From Xanthomonas sontii (GTDB lineage Bacteria > Pseudomonadota > Gammaproteobacteria > Xanthomonadales > Xanthomonadaceae): 64,000 nucleotides of DNA. Both the position numbers and the translations under genes were made by a program. The stretch spans positions 3,842,001 to 3,906,000 of the forward strand of contig NZ_CP132342.1 in assembly GCF_040529055.1 (NCBI RefSeq), in the 5' to 3' direction. Under the pieces are notes generated by a model. That model searched no databases and had not been told where the DNA came from. It was given only the letters and a program-made list of their open reading frames with translations. This document shows positions 9,510-17,681 of this stretch, one piece after another (the first letter of the stretch is position 1; every line of letters begins with the position of its first letter).

Positions 9510-9620
9510 GCTCATCGACTCCTGAATGTGTTTGCGAAAACCCCCGCGAGATGCACGGGGTTTGGCGAGGCCAACGCGGTCAGCGCCCTCGCGCAAGGGC
9601 GGCAAGCCTACCACGTGCGC

Positions 9621-10034
9621 TCAATGGGCGCAGCTTGCGTCGTGCACGTGGCCGTGGTTCAAGCGCAGGTTGAGCAGGTGCGCCAGGCCGACCAGGGTGC
9701 CGCCGAAGGTCATGATCGCCGCGTGCGGCGCCACCGCATGATGCAGCGCCGGCACCAGCAGCCCGGCCCATAGGGCCAGCAAGCCGAGGATGAGCAATCC
9801 CAGCGCCTGCCACACGCGGTGCCGGCGATACCCAAGCACCAGACTGAACAGGCCCAGGCAAGTCACGAACAGGACCAGGGTGCGCTCCACGCCCTCGCCC
9901 AGCCACATCGCCAGACCCAGCGACGGCAGCACCGCCAGCGCCAGCGGCAACACCGCGCAATGCACCGCGCACAGCAGCGAACCGGTGGCGCCGAGGCGGT
10001 CGAGCGCGGCGCGCAGATCGAACGATGAGGACAT
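9621..10034 (-). CDS. MerC-domain inner-membrane protein, probable metal transport
   Basis: This 137-residue protein has four hydrophobic segments and a metal-binding-like CAVHC motif near residue 23-27 in the first helix. This is the MerC layout. The tail HGHVHDASCAH is rich in His and Cys. Classical MerC carries mercury(II), but no mer genes are nearby. The gene is transcribed away from a ZnuD-like zinc receptor across a Zur-box-like site, so zinc or another divalent metal is a better guess. A GTG at 10046 would add four residues. Confidence 0.7.
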   Translation of the reverse strand: MSSSFDLRAALDRLGATGSLLCAVHCAVLPLALAVLPSLGLAMWLGEGVERTLVLFVTCLGLFSLVLGYRRHRVWQALGLLILGLLALWAGLLVPALHHAVAPHAAIMTFGGTLVGLAHLLNLRLNHGHVHDASCAH

Positions 10035-10051
10035 GACGGTCGGCACGGGTT

Positions 10052-10079
10052 GAAAGTGTTACGGAATAATATAACATTC
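10052..10079. promoter_or_regulatory. Zur-box-like operator between divergent genes
   Basis: An AT-rich site in a GC-rich gap contains the inverted halves TGTTA (10057-10061) and TAACA (10072-10076) separated by 10 nt. The right half ATAATATAACATTC matches the E. coli Zur half-site TATAACATTTC closely; the left half is weaker. It lies 18 nt before the MerC-like ATG and about 105 nt before the receptor ATG. A zur gene is at 23482-23970. Binding is an inference. Confidence 0.5.
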
Positions 10080-10183
10080 GGCCGCCGGCGACCAGCGCGT
10101 CCCGCGCCCCTTCCCCGACCGTCCACCGCCGCTGTGCGGTGCCGGCAGCGCGCACGTCGCCCCCGACTGTCCCTCCTAATGGA

Positions 10184-12262
10184 ATGCCCATGCCCTCTCC
10201 CCGTCCCGTCCTGCTCCGCCGTTCCGCCCTGTCCCTGGCCCTGCTTGGCCTGCTGAGCCCGTCGCTGGCCCTGGCCGCCGACCCGACCACCGCGACGACC
10301 GCGACCGACGCCACGCCGCCGGCCAGCGACAGCCGCCACGGCGCAGGCCACAGGCAGGACCGGCACGTGAAGGACATGGACCAGGTGGTGGTCACCGCCA
10401 GCCCGCTGCGCGATGCTGCCGGTGCGCTGAGCCAGCCGGTGGACGTGCTGGCCGGCGAGCGCCTGGACGAGAACCGCGGCGCCAGCATCGGCGAGACCGT
10501 GGCCAGCCTGCCGGGCGTGCAGAGCTCCAACTTCGGCCCCGGCGTGGGCCGGCCGATCATCCGCGGCCTCGACGGCCCGCGCGTGGCGGTGCTCAACGAC
10601 GGCCTGTCCTCGCAGGACGTGTCCACGGTCAGCCAGGATCATTCGCCTGCCGTTGAGCCGTTCTTGGCCGACCAGATCGAAGTGCTGAAGGGCCCGTCCA
10701 CCCTGCTGTACGGCTCCGGCGCCATCGGCGGCGTGGTCAACGTGGTCGACGGGCGCATCGCCGAGACCCCGGTCGACGGCGTGCACGGTCGTGCCGAAGC
10801 GCGCTGGGAAGGCGGCGACAAGAGCGGCAACACCGACATGTTCCGCGTCGATGCCGGCAACGGCAGCGGCCTGTCGATCCATGCCGACGGCGTGTACCGC
10901 AACCTGAAGGACTACGACACGCCGCAGGGCCCGCAGCTCAACTCGTTCGTCAAGTCCAAGGTCGGCTCGATCGGCAGTTCGCTGGCCGGCGACTGGGGCT
11001 TCGTCGGCGTGTCGATCTCGCGCTTCCGCGACAACTACGGCAACCCCGGCGAGCCCGGCGATCCGGCCGCCGGCGAGCGCGGCGTGTCGCTGCAGCTGCA
11101 CCAGGACCGTTTCGAGCTCAAGGGTGCGCTGAACGACCCGTGGGGCGACGGCAGCGCACTGCGCTACAGCTTCGGCCACACCGCCTACACCCATACCGAG
11201 TTCGAAGGCGCGGAAGTGGGCACCAAGTTCGACAAGCGCGCCAACGAAGGCCGCGTGGAGGCCTCCTTCGGCCTGGGCGGCGGCTGGCAGACCGCGGTCG
11301 GCGTGCAGGGCAGCGACTCGACCTTCCAGGCCACCGGCGAAGAAGCCTTCGTGCCGAAGACCGACACCCGCGCCATCGGCGTGTTCGCGCTGGCGCGCAA
11401 CACCTGGGACCGCGTGCAGGCCGAGGTCGGCGCGCGCGTGGACAGGACCAAGTACGAGACCGACACCGGCGTGGACCGCGACTTCACCCCGAAGAGCCTG
11501 TCGCTGAGCGGCGGCTTCCGCTTCAACGAGCAGTGGCGTCTGACCGCCAACCTCGACCACGCCGAGCGCGCCCCGGCCGAAGAAGAACTGTTCGCCAACG
11601 GACCGCACATCGCCACCCTCGCCTACGAGATCGGCAACCCCGACCTGAAGACCGAGAAGGCCAACCAGGCCGAACTGGGCCTGATCTTCAAGAACGACTG
11701 GGTCGACGCCAAGGTGGCCGGCTACTACAACCGCTACGACGACTTCATCTATATCGTCGACACCGGCGGCCAGTGGTTCCACGAGGAGGACAACGATTTC
11801 CTGCCGATCCGCCAGTGGACCCAGGCCGATGCGGTGTTCCATGGTTTCGAGGGCGAGGCCACCTTCCACCTGGCCAACAACGACAGCGGCGCCTGGGACC
11901 TGCGCGTGTTCGGCGACACCGTGCGCGCACGCCTGAAGGACGGCGGCAACCTGCCGCGCATCGCGCCGGCGCGCTACGGCGCGCAGCTGCGCTGGGACGT
12001 GAGCAACTGGCGCGCCGCGCTGGGCGCGACCCGCTACCAGAAGCAGGACAAGGTGGCGGTCAACGAGACCCCGACCGCCGGCTACACCCTGGTCGATGCG
12101 CATCTGGCCTATCACGTCGATGCCGGCAGCACCGCCTGGGAAGTGTTCCTGGACGGCAACAACCTGACCAATCAGGATGCGCGCGTGCATACCTCGTTCC
12201 TCAAGGACGACGTCATGCTGCCCGGCCGCAGCGCCTCGTTCGGCGTGCGTCTGTTCTTCTGA
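10184..12262 (+). CDS. ZnuD-like TonB-dependent outer-membrane receptor, probable zinc uptake
   Basis: The 692-residue product has a signal peptide ending LALAAD. A His-rich stretch follows (SRHGAGHRQDRHVKD, about residues 48-62). The TonB box is probably DQVVVTAS, and the plug contains RPIIRGLDGPRVAVLNDG and QIEVLKGPSTLLYGSG. The beta-barrel ends in a C-terminal Phe (FGVRLFF). The plug resembles Neisseria ZnuD, and the His-rich segment suits zinc binding. Two in-frame ATGs (10184, 10190) are possible starts. The Zur-like site upstream supports induction under zinc limitation. Confidence 0.8.
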   Translation: MPMPSPRPVLLRRSALSLALLGLLSPSLALAADPTTATTATDATPPASDSRHGAGHRQDRHVKDMDQVVVTASPLRDAAGALSQPVDVLAGERLDENRGASIGETVASLPGVQSSNFGPGVGRPIIRGLDGPRVAVLNDGLSSQDVSTVSQDHSPAVEPFLADQIEVLKGPSTLLYGSGAIGGVVNVVDGRIAETPVDGVHGRAEARWEGGDKSGNTDMFRVDAGNGSGLSIHADGVYRNLKDYDTPQGPQLNSFVKSKVGSIGSSLAGDWGFVGVSISRFRDNYGNPGEPGDPAAGERGVSLQLHQDRFELKGALNDPWGDGSALRYSFGHTAYTHTEFEGAEVGTKFDKRANEGRVEASFGLGGGWQTAVGVQGSDSTFQATGEEAFVPKTDTRAIGVFALARNTWDRVQAEVGARVDRTKYETDTGVDRDFTPKSLSLSGGFRFNEQWRLTANLDHAERAPAEEELFANGPHIATLAYEIGNPDLKTEKANQAELGLIFKNDWVDAKVAGYYNRYDDFIYIVDTGGQWFHEEDNDFLPIRQWTQADAVFHGFEGEATFHLANNDSGAWDLRVFGDTVRARLKDGGNLPRIAPARYGAQLRWDVSNWRAALGATRYQKQDKVAVNETPTAGYTLVDAHLAYHVDAGSTAWEVFLDGNNLTNQDARVHTSFLKDDVMLPGRSASFGVRLFF

Positions 12263-12287
12263 TCGGGCAGCTTCGCTGCAGCGTGAC

Positions 12288-12317
12288 GAGGCCGCCTTCG
12301 GGCGGCCTCTTTTTTTT
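12288..12317 (+). terminator. Rho-independent terminator after ZnuD-like receptor
   Basis: A 9-bp stem GAGGCCGCC / GGCGGCCTC with a TTCG tetraloop is followed by eight T residues. It sits 25 nt after the receptor stop codon and may also separate it from the convergent emrE-like gene. Confidence 0.92.
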
Positions 12318-12319
12318 CG

Positions 12320-12652
12320 CTAATGCGGCGCGCTGCGCGAGAACATGTTGATCACCACCACGCCGGCGACGATCAGCGCCATGCCGACGATCGCCGGCGG
12401 GTCCAGCGCCTGGCCGAACCGCCACCACGCCAGCAGCGAGATCAACACGATGCCGATGCCCGACCAGAGCGCATAGGCCACGCCCACCGGCACGCTGCGC
12501 AGGGTCAGCGACAGCAGATAGAAGGCGATGCCATAGCCGCACAGTGCCAGCAGCGTCGGCCACAGCCGGGTGAAGCCCTCGCTGGCCTTCAGCGCCGAGG
12601 TCGCGACCACCTCGGCGAGGATGGCCACCAGCAGGAACAGCCAGTTCTTCAT
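12320..12652 (-). CDS. emrE: EmrE-like small multidrug resistance transporter
   Basis: This 110-residue protein has four transmembrane helices and the SMR fold. The essential Glu is in [11 protein letters not shown] (residue 14). Segments [16 protein letters not shown] and [11 protein letters not shown] match E. coli EmrE, as does the C-terminus SRSAPH. EmrE works as an antiparallel dimer that exchanges protons for cationic drugs and quaternary ammonium compounds. It is of the EmrE rather than the guanidinium-specific SugE/Gdx type, and I see no guanidine riboswitch upstream. Confidence 0.9.
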   Translation of the reverse strand: MKNWLFLLVAILAEVVATSALKASEGFTRLWPTLLALCGYGIAFYLLSLTLRSVPVGVAYALWSGIGIVLISLLAWWRFGQALDPPAIVGMALIVAGVVVINMFSRSAPH

Positions 12653-13083
12653 TGCAGGACACTCCTGGACGCGCAGCGCGCCACGATAGCAAGCGGCGCG
12701 TGGCGACGATGGCGACGGCCCTTGCCCCGGATGCACGCTGCGCAGGAGCGGCGCGTTGTGCCCTTCTGGAAATCGACCGCGATCGGCGTTCCGGGATCGT
12801 CTCTGGCACGGCTGCGTCCCTCCTGCGACGCCACGCATGCCCACACGCATGACCAACCGAAGCGACGCCGCCCTGCGCAGCGCACGCCATAGGTTGCGGT
12901 GCAAGGCGACCTGCCTGGGCAACCTGTCACGCAAACGCGGCCTGTACCGCGCTGCACAACGGTCCGATCGCCCGATGGCGTTACAAAGGGCGCCGCGCGT
13001 CGCCCCCTGCTTCGCGCCGTACCGGCCGATGCGACGCGGCCGCGCGCTGCACGCGCGTGCCGTGTCCCGGCCGATCGTTCCGA
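12653..13083. other. Intergenic region, 431 nt, no gene seen
   Basis: This gap separates the EmrE-like gene (minus) from the second TonB receptor (plus). Open frames across it are GC-driven shadows with no recognisable product. It must hold both promoters. I see no convincing Fur box or riboswitch. Confidence 0.5.
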
Positions 13084-13107
13084 ATGAAGAAAGGAGAGAT
13101 TCTTCAT
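13084..13107 (+). promoter_or_regulatory. Hairpin enclosing ribosome binding site and start codon
   Basis: ATGAAGAA (13084-13091) and TTCTTCAT (13100-13107) form a perfect 8-bp inverted repeat. The 8-nt loop AGGAGAGA is the Shine-Dalgarno sequence, and the first two bases of the receptor's ATG lie in the stem. In mRNA this could control translation of the TonB receptor; on DNA it could be an operator. Confidence 0.45.
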
Positions 13108-15496
13108 GCATCTTGCGCCGCTTCGTCATCTGCTGCCCCTGTCCATCGCCGCCGCCCTGCTCGCGCCCCCCGCGCTGGCGCAGACCGCCGACGCACCCGC
13201 TGCGCCGGCAACGCAACCCGATGCCACCACCCTGGATACCGTGGTCGTCAGCGGCACTGCGCGCTTCAGCGGCCTGCGCAAGCGCGACGCCAGCTTCTCG
13301 ATCACCACCGCCACACCCGAACAGATCCAGCAGGCGGTGCCGCAGAGCAGCGCCGACCTGCTGAAGATCGTGCCGGGCGTGTGGGCCGAGCCCAGCGGCG
13401 GCGGCACCGGCGCCAACATCTTCGTGCGCGGCATGCCGTCGGAAGGCGATGCGCCGTTCGTCACCTTCCAGCTCGATGGCGCACCGCTGTTCCCGCCGCC
13501 GACCCTGTCGTTCCTGGAAAACTCCACGCTGTTCCGCACCGACGACACCATCGAACGCATGGAAGTGCTGCGCGGCGGTTCCAGCCCGATCTTCTCCAAC
13601 GGCCAGGCCGGCATCACCGTCAACTTCATCCAGAAGAAGGGCCAGGACGAGCCGGAAGGCAGCGTACGCCTCACCGGCGGCAGCGATGCCCTGCGCCGCA
13701 TCGATCTGTTCGACAGCGGGCCGATGGGCAACGGCTGGTACTACAGCATCGGCGGCTTCTTCCGCGAGACCGATGGCGTGCGCGATCCGCAGTTCCCCGC
13801 CGACAAGGGCGGCCAGTTCAGCGCCACCCTGAGCAAGCGCTGGGACAGCGGCGAACTGTCGTTCTATGCGCGCCATACCGACGACAACAACGCCTTCTAC
13901 ACCGCGATCCCGTTGCTGTCGCGCAACAACGGCAGCGACCTGTCCAGCTTTCCCGGCCTCGACGCGCAGCACGGCACGCTGCTGAGCGACGACTTCCGCA
14001 ACGTCACCCTGCCGGTCGGCCCCAACGGCCAGACCATCCGGCGCGATCTGGGCGACGGCCGCGGCGTCAACATCGACGTGTTCGGCGGCGAACTGAACTG
14101 GGAGGTGGGCGACTGGACCGTCGCCGACCGTTTCAACGTGATGGGCGGCACCGCACCGACCTATGCGCTGTTCACCGGTGACGCGCCGCAGCGACTGGGC
14201 GACTTCATCGCCGGCTATGGCAGCACCGGCAGCGCGCGCTACACCAACGGCGGCGGCGCGGTCGATCCGGACCAACAAGTGCTGGAGGCCGGCTGGTGGT
14301 CGGTGGACAAGCGCCTGAACTCCTTCACCAACGACCTGCGCCTGAGCCGCGCGCTGTTCGCCGGCAATACGCTGACCGTGGGCAGCTATTACGCCAGGTA
14401 CACCTCCAACGACACCTGGTACCTCGGCAATACCATGCTGCTGACCGCGCAGAACCATGCGCGGCGCATCGACGTGACCCTGGACGACGGCCGCCAGCCG
14501 ACGCGCGACGGCTTCACCAGCACCGCCTTCCTGGCGCTGCGCGCGCATTACGAGGGCGAGAACGCCGTGGTGTTCGTCGCCGACGAATGGGAACTGGACG
14601 AGCGCCTGCGCCTGGACCTGGGCGTGCGCTACGAACGCCAGCACGTCACCGGCACCGTGCACGACACCGCCACGGTGGACCTGGACGGCAATCCGGCCAC
14701 GCTGTACGACAATGCCACTTCGATCTCGCTGCCGAGCGCGCGACACATCGACCAGGACGACAACGCGCTGTCGTGGACCGCCGGCCTGAACGTCAAGCTC
14801 GACGCGCACAACAGCGTGTTCGCGCGGGTCAATTCCGGGGTCAAGTTTCCCGGCTTCGACAATCTGCGCGACGGGCAGACCAAGGTGCAGGACATCCGGC
14901 AATACGAACTGGGGTTGAAGTCGGGTGCGACCAACTACGATCTGTACCTCACCGCGTTCTACAACACCTTCAGGAATTCGCCGTTCCAGGCCTTCCTGGC
15001 CAACGGCAGCAACTTCACCACGGTCGGCGATTCGCGCGCCTACGGCCTGGAGGTGGAAGGCGCGATCCGCCCGTTCGGCGGCTTCGAACTGGCCGGGACG
15101 GGGGTGTGGCTGGACGCCAAGTACCGCAACTACCGCGAATACACCGGCAACCAGGTCATGCGCCAGCCCAAGCGCCAGTTCCGGCTGACCCCGAGCTACT
15201 ACTGGATGCTGCCGTTCGGCGACCTGCGCGTGTTCGCGACCTATTCCTACATCGGCGAACGCTACGCCGACCTGGCCAACAGCCAGCGCCTGCCGTCCTA
15301 CGACATGCTCGACGTCGGTGCCAGCCTGCACAGCGGCGAGCACTGGGAGTTCACCGTCAGCGGCAGCAACGTGACCGACACGCTGGGCCTGACAGAAGGC
15401 AATGTCCGCGTGCCCGGCGCGGCCACCGGCGGCGTGTTCATGGGCCGCCCGATCGCCGGCCGCCAGTATCAGGCATCGGTGGCGTATCGCTGGTAG
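13106..15496 (+). CDS. TonB-dependent receptor
   Basis: This 796-residue outer-membrane receptor has a signal peptide (cleavage after ALA, about residue 25) and a short Ala/Pro linker. A likely TonB box [10 protein letters not shown] is followed by the plug, with [20 protein letters not shown] and [19 protein letters not shown]. The 22-strand barrel ends ASVAYRW. There is no N-terminal secretin/STN signalling domain, so no sigma/anti-sigma partner is expected. Substrate is unknown. The molybdenum oxidoreductase operon begins 342 nt downstream on the same strand, but no functional link is evident. Confidence 0.85.
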   Translation: MHLAPLRHLLPLSIAAALLAPPALAQTADAPAAPATQPDATTLDTVVVSGTARFSGLRKRDASFSITTATPEQIQQAVPQSSADLLKIVPGVWAEPSGGGTGANIFVRGMPSEGDAPFVTFQLDGAPLFPPPTLSFLENSTLFRTDDTIERMEVLRGGSSPIFSNGQAGITVNFIQKKGQDEPEGSVRLTGGSDALRRIDLFDSGPMGNGWYYSIGGFFRETDGVRDPQFPADKGGQFSATLSKRWDSGELSFYARHTDDNNAFYTAIPLLSRNNGSDLSSFPGLDAQHGTLLSDDFRNVTLPVGPNGQTIRRDLGDGRGVNIDVFGGELNWEVGDWTVADRFNVMGGTAPTYALFTGDAPQRLGDFIAGYGSTGSARYTNGGGAVDPDQQVLEAGWWSVDKRLNSFTNDLRLSRALFAGNTLTVGSYYARYTSNDTWYLGNTMLLTAQNHARRIDVTLDDGRQPTRDGFTSTAFLALRAHYEGENAVVFVADEWELDERLRLDLGVRYERQHVTGTVHDTATVDLDGNPATLYDNATSISLPSARHIDQDDNALSWTAGLNVKLDAHNSVFARVNSGVKFPGFDNLRDGQTKVQDIRQYELGLKSGATNYDLYLTAFYNTFRNSPFQAFLANGSNFTTVGDSRAYGLEVEGAIRPFGGFELAGTGVWLDAKYRNYREYTGNQVMRQPKRQFRLTPSYYWMLPFGDLRVFATYSYIGERYADLANSQRLPSYDMLDVGASLHSGEHWEFTVSGSNVTDTLGLTEGNVRVPGAATGGVFMGRPIAGRQYQASVAYRW

Positions 15497-15837
15497 CGCC
15501 TGCCGCATCGCAGACGCACGCGACGCCATCGCTGCACCGGCGTCGCGTGGCGCCGACCATGACAGGCGCAATCGCGCGCCTGTCGTGGCGGCGATGGCAT
15601 CTGCAGGAGCGCATGCACGCGCATCCCGATCCAGTACGGCCACCCGTCCGTATCACTGCCCCGACACCCTCCCTTCGCGTTCTCTTCGCAGTCCCTTCGC
15701 GGTCCCGCCGCGATGCTCGCGCTCGGGTGCCGATGCGTGCCCGCACGTCGGCGTCGCGATGGCGCTGCTACCCAGGTCGACTCGCTCCCTGCTGCGCCCC
15801 GGCGCGCGCGGTAGCGGTCCCCAGGCAGGAGAGACCG
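15497..15837. other. Intergenic region, 341 nt, with two stem-loops
   Basis: Two stable hairpins follow the receptor. The first has 11-bp arms at 15517-15527 and 15539-15549. The second has 9-bp arms at 15561-15569 and 15576-15584. Neither has a T tract, so they may protect mRNA ends or aid Rho-independent pausing. The remaining about 250 nt must hold the paoABC promoter; I cannot place it. No gene is seen. Confidence 0.5.
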
Positions 15838-16671
15838 ATGCAGCATGAGCCCCACCGTACCGATGACGCGTCCGGCGCCGCCGACAGCGCGCGCGACACC
15901 CCGCTGAGCGAGGACGAAGCCGCGCTCGCGCGCCGGCTCGGCATCAACGGCCTCTCCCGTCGCGAATTCCTCGCCCTGCTCTCGGCCGCCGGCCTGAGCA
16001 GCGCGGGCGGACAGATCCTCTTCAGCGAGGCCGCATTTGCCGCACCAGTCGCCAAGGCCGCGCCGCCGCAGAACGCCTTGCCCGTGGTGCTGGAGGTCAA
16101 CGGTCAGCGCCATGCCCTGCAGCTGGATCCACGGACCACGCTGCTGGACGTGCTGCGCGAACACCTGGCGCTGACCGGCACCAAGAAGGGCTGCGACCAC
16201 GGCCAGTGCGGTGCCTGCACGGTGATCGTCGATGGCGAGCGCCGGCTGTCCTGCCTGACCCTGGCGGCACAGGCAGAAGACACCCAGATCACCACCATCG
16301 AGGGCCTGGCCGACGGCGAGCGACTGCATCCGATGCAGGCCGCGTTCGTACAGCACGACGGGTTCCAGTGCGGCTACTGCACGCCTGGGCAGATCTGCTC
16401 GGCGGTGGCCTTGTTGAACGAGATCAAGCGAGGCGATGCCAGCCACGTCAGCGCCGACGTCAGCCGGCCGGTCACCGAACTCAGCGACGCCGAGGTGCGC
16501 GAGCGCATGAGCGGCAACATCTGCCGCTGCGGCGCCTACCCGAAGATCGTCGCCGCGATCCAGGACGTGCACAGCGGCGGCGCGCCGCGGCCGCTGACCT
16601 GGCGCTATGTCGACCAGTCCGAACTGACCGCCCTGAAGATGGCGAAGGAGGTGGCCGATGACGCCGTTTAA
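15838..16671 (+). CDS. paoA: Periplasmic aldehyde oxidoreductase, 2Fe-2S subunit
   Basis: This 277-residue subunit carries electrons from the molybdenum site to FAD. Residues about 40-70 hold a twin-arginine export signal (SRREFLALLSAAGLS), which exports the folded complex. Two iron-sulfur binding regions are seen: CDHGQCGACTV with a following C, and CGYCTPGQIC with NICRCGAYP. The ATG at 15838 is preceded by AGGAGAG. Its end overlaps the next gene by 14 nt. The long N-terminus before the RR motif is unusual but seen in other PaoA proteins. Confidence 0.9.
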   Translation: MQHEPHRTDDASGAADSARDTPLSEDEAALARRLGINGLSRREFLALLSAAGLSSAGGQILFSEAAFAAPVAKAAPPQNALPVVLEVNGQRHALQLDPRTTLLDVLREHLALTGTKKGCDHGQCGACTVIVDGERRLSCLTLAAQAEDTQITTIEGLADGERLHPMQAAFVQHDGFQCGYCTPGQICSAVALLNEIKRGDASHVSADVSRPVTELSDAEVRERMSGNICRCGAYPKIVAAIQDVHSGGAPRPLTWRYVDQSELTALKMAKEVADDAV

Positions 16672-17659
16672 GTACCAGCGCGCGACCTCGCCGGAGGACG
16701 CGGTGCGCCGTGTCGCCGCCAACCCGAACGCGCGCTTCCTCGGCGGCGGCACCAACCTGCTCGACCTGATGAAGGAAGGGGTGACCGGTGCCGACGAGAT
16801 CGTCGACCTGACCCGGCTCAAGGGCCTGGCCGAGATCGCCGAAACCGCCGACGGCGGCCTGCGCCTGGGCGCGCTCGCCAACAACACGCAGACCGCCAAC
16901 CATCCGCTGGTGCGTCAACGCTATCCGTTGCTGAGCCAGGCGATCCTGGCCGGGGCCACGATGCAACTGCGCAACATGGCCAGCAACGGCGGCAACCTGC
17001 TGCAGCGCACGCGCTGCGGCTACTTCTACGACACCGCCCTGCCCTGCAACAAGCGCGAACCCGGCAGCGGTTGCGGCGCGCGCGAGGGGCTCAACCGCAC
17101 CCACGCGATCTTCGGCCACAGCGCGCATTGCGTGGCGGTGCATCCGTCGGACATGTGCGTGGCGCTGGCCGCGCTGGACGCGACGGTGCAGGTGCGTACG
17201 CCGGCCGGCACCCAGCGCGAGATCCCGTTCCCCGAATTCCACCTGCTGCCCGAGGCGCGCGCCGATGTCGACAACCAGCTCGCGCATGGCGAACTGATCG
17301 AGTCCATCACCCTGCCGGCGCAGAGCTTCGCCGCGCACAGCCACTATCTGAAGGTACGCGACCGGGCCAGCTACGCATTCGCACTGATCTCGGTGGCCGC
17401 GGCGCTGACACTGGAACCGGACGGGCGCATCCGCGACGCGCGCATCGCCATGGGCGGGGTGGCGCACAAACCCTGGCGCGCACGCGCCGCCGAACGTGCG
17501 CTGGTCGGGCAGCATGTCGGCGAGACCGCTTTCGCCGCCGCCGCGCAGGCCGAGATGGCCGCGGCGCGGCCGCTGGCGCACAACGCCTACAAGATCCCGA
17601 TGGGCACGCACGCGATGATCCGCGCCCTGCACCGCGCCAGCGGCAGCGACGCCGCGTGA
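16658..17659 (+). CDS. paoB: Periplasmic aldehyde oxidoreductase, FAD-binding subunit
   Basis: This 333-residue subunit belongs to the CO dehydrogenase/xanthine dehydrogenase FAD family. FLGGGTNLLDLMK is the pyrophosphate-binding loop, and AGATMQLRNMASNGGNLLQRTRC follows the second FAD region (quoted in part: QLRNMASNGGNLLQRTRC). Cys residues in RTRCGYF, LPCNKR, GSGCGAR and HCVAV match the extra 4Fe-4S cluster of E. coli PaoB. It overlaps paoA by 14 nt, as expected for a single complex. Confidence 0.9.
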   Translation: MTPFKYQRATSPEDAVRRVAANPNARFLGGGTNLLDLMKEGVTGADEIVDLTRLKGLAEIAETADGGLRLGALANNTQTANHPLVRQRYPLLSQAILAGATMQLRNMASNGGNLLQRTRCGYFYDTALPCNKREPGSGCGAREGLNRTHAIFGHSAHCVAVHPSDMCVALAALDATVQVRTPAGTQREIPFPEFHLLPEARADVDNQLAHGELIESITLPAQSFAAHSHYLKVRDRASYAFALISVAAALTLEPDGRIRDARIAMGGVAHKPWRARAAERALVGQHVGETAFAAAAQAEMAAARPLAHNAYKIPMGTHAMIRALHRASGSDAA

Positions 17660-17681
17660 GCGGCCAACCGGAGAACCGGCA

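Noticed and set aside
9621..10034. Mercury resistance operon
   Set aside because: Only a MerC-domain gene is present; there is no merR, merT, merP or merA, and the neighbour is a ZnuD-like receptor.
12653..12720. Guanidine riboswitch upstream of the SMR transporter
   Set aside because: I see no conserved ykkC or mini-ykkC ACGG/ACGR hairpins, and the protein is EmrE-like and not the guanidinium exporter type.
15469..16899. Long antisense open frames over paoA and similar antisense frames over cheA, mcp and mfd
   Set aside because: They are codon-position shadows of high-GC genes, with Arg/Ala/His-rich translations and no family resemblance.
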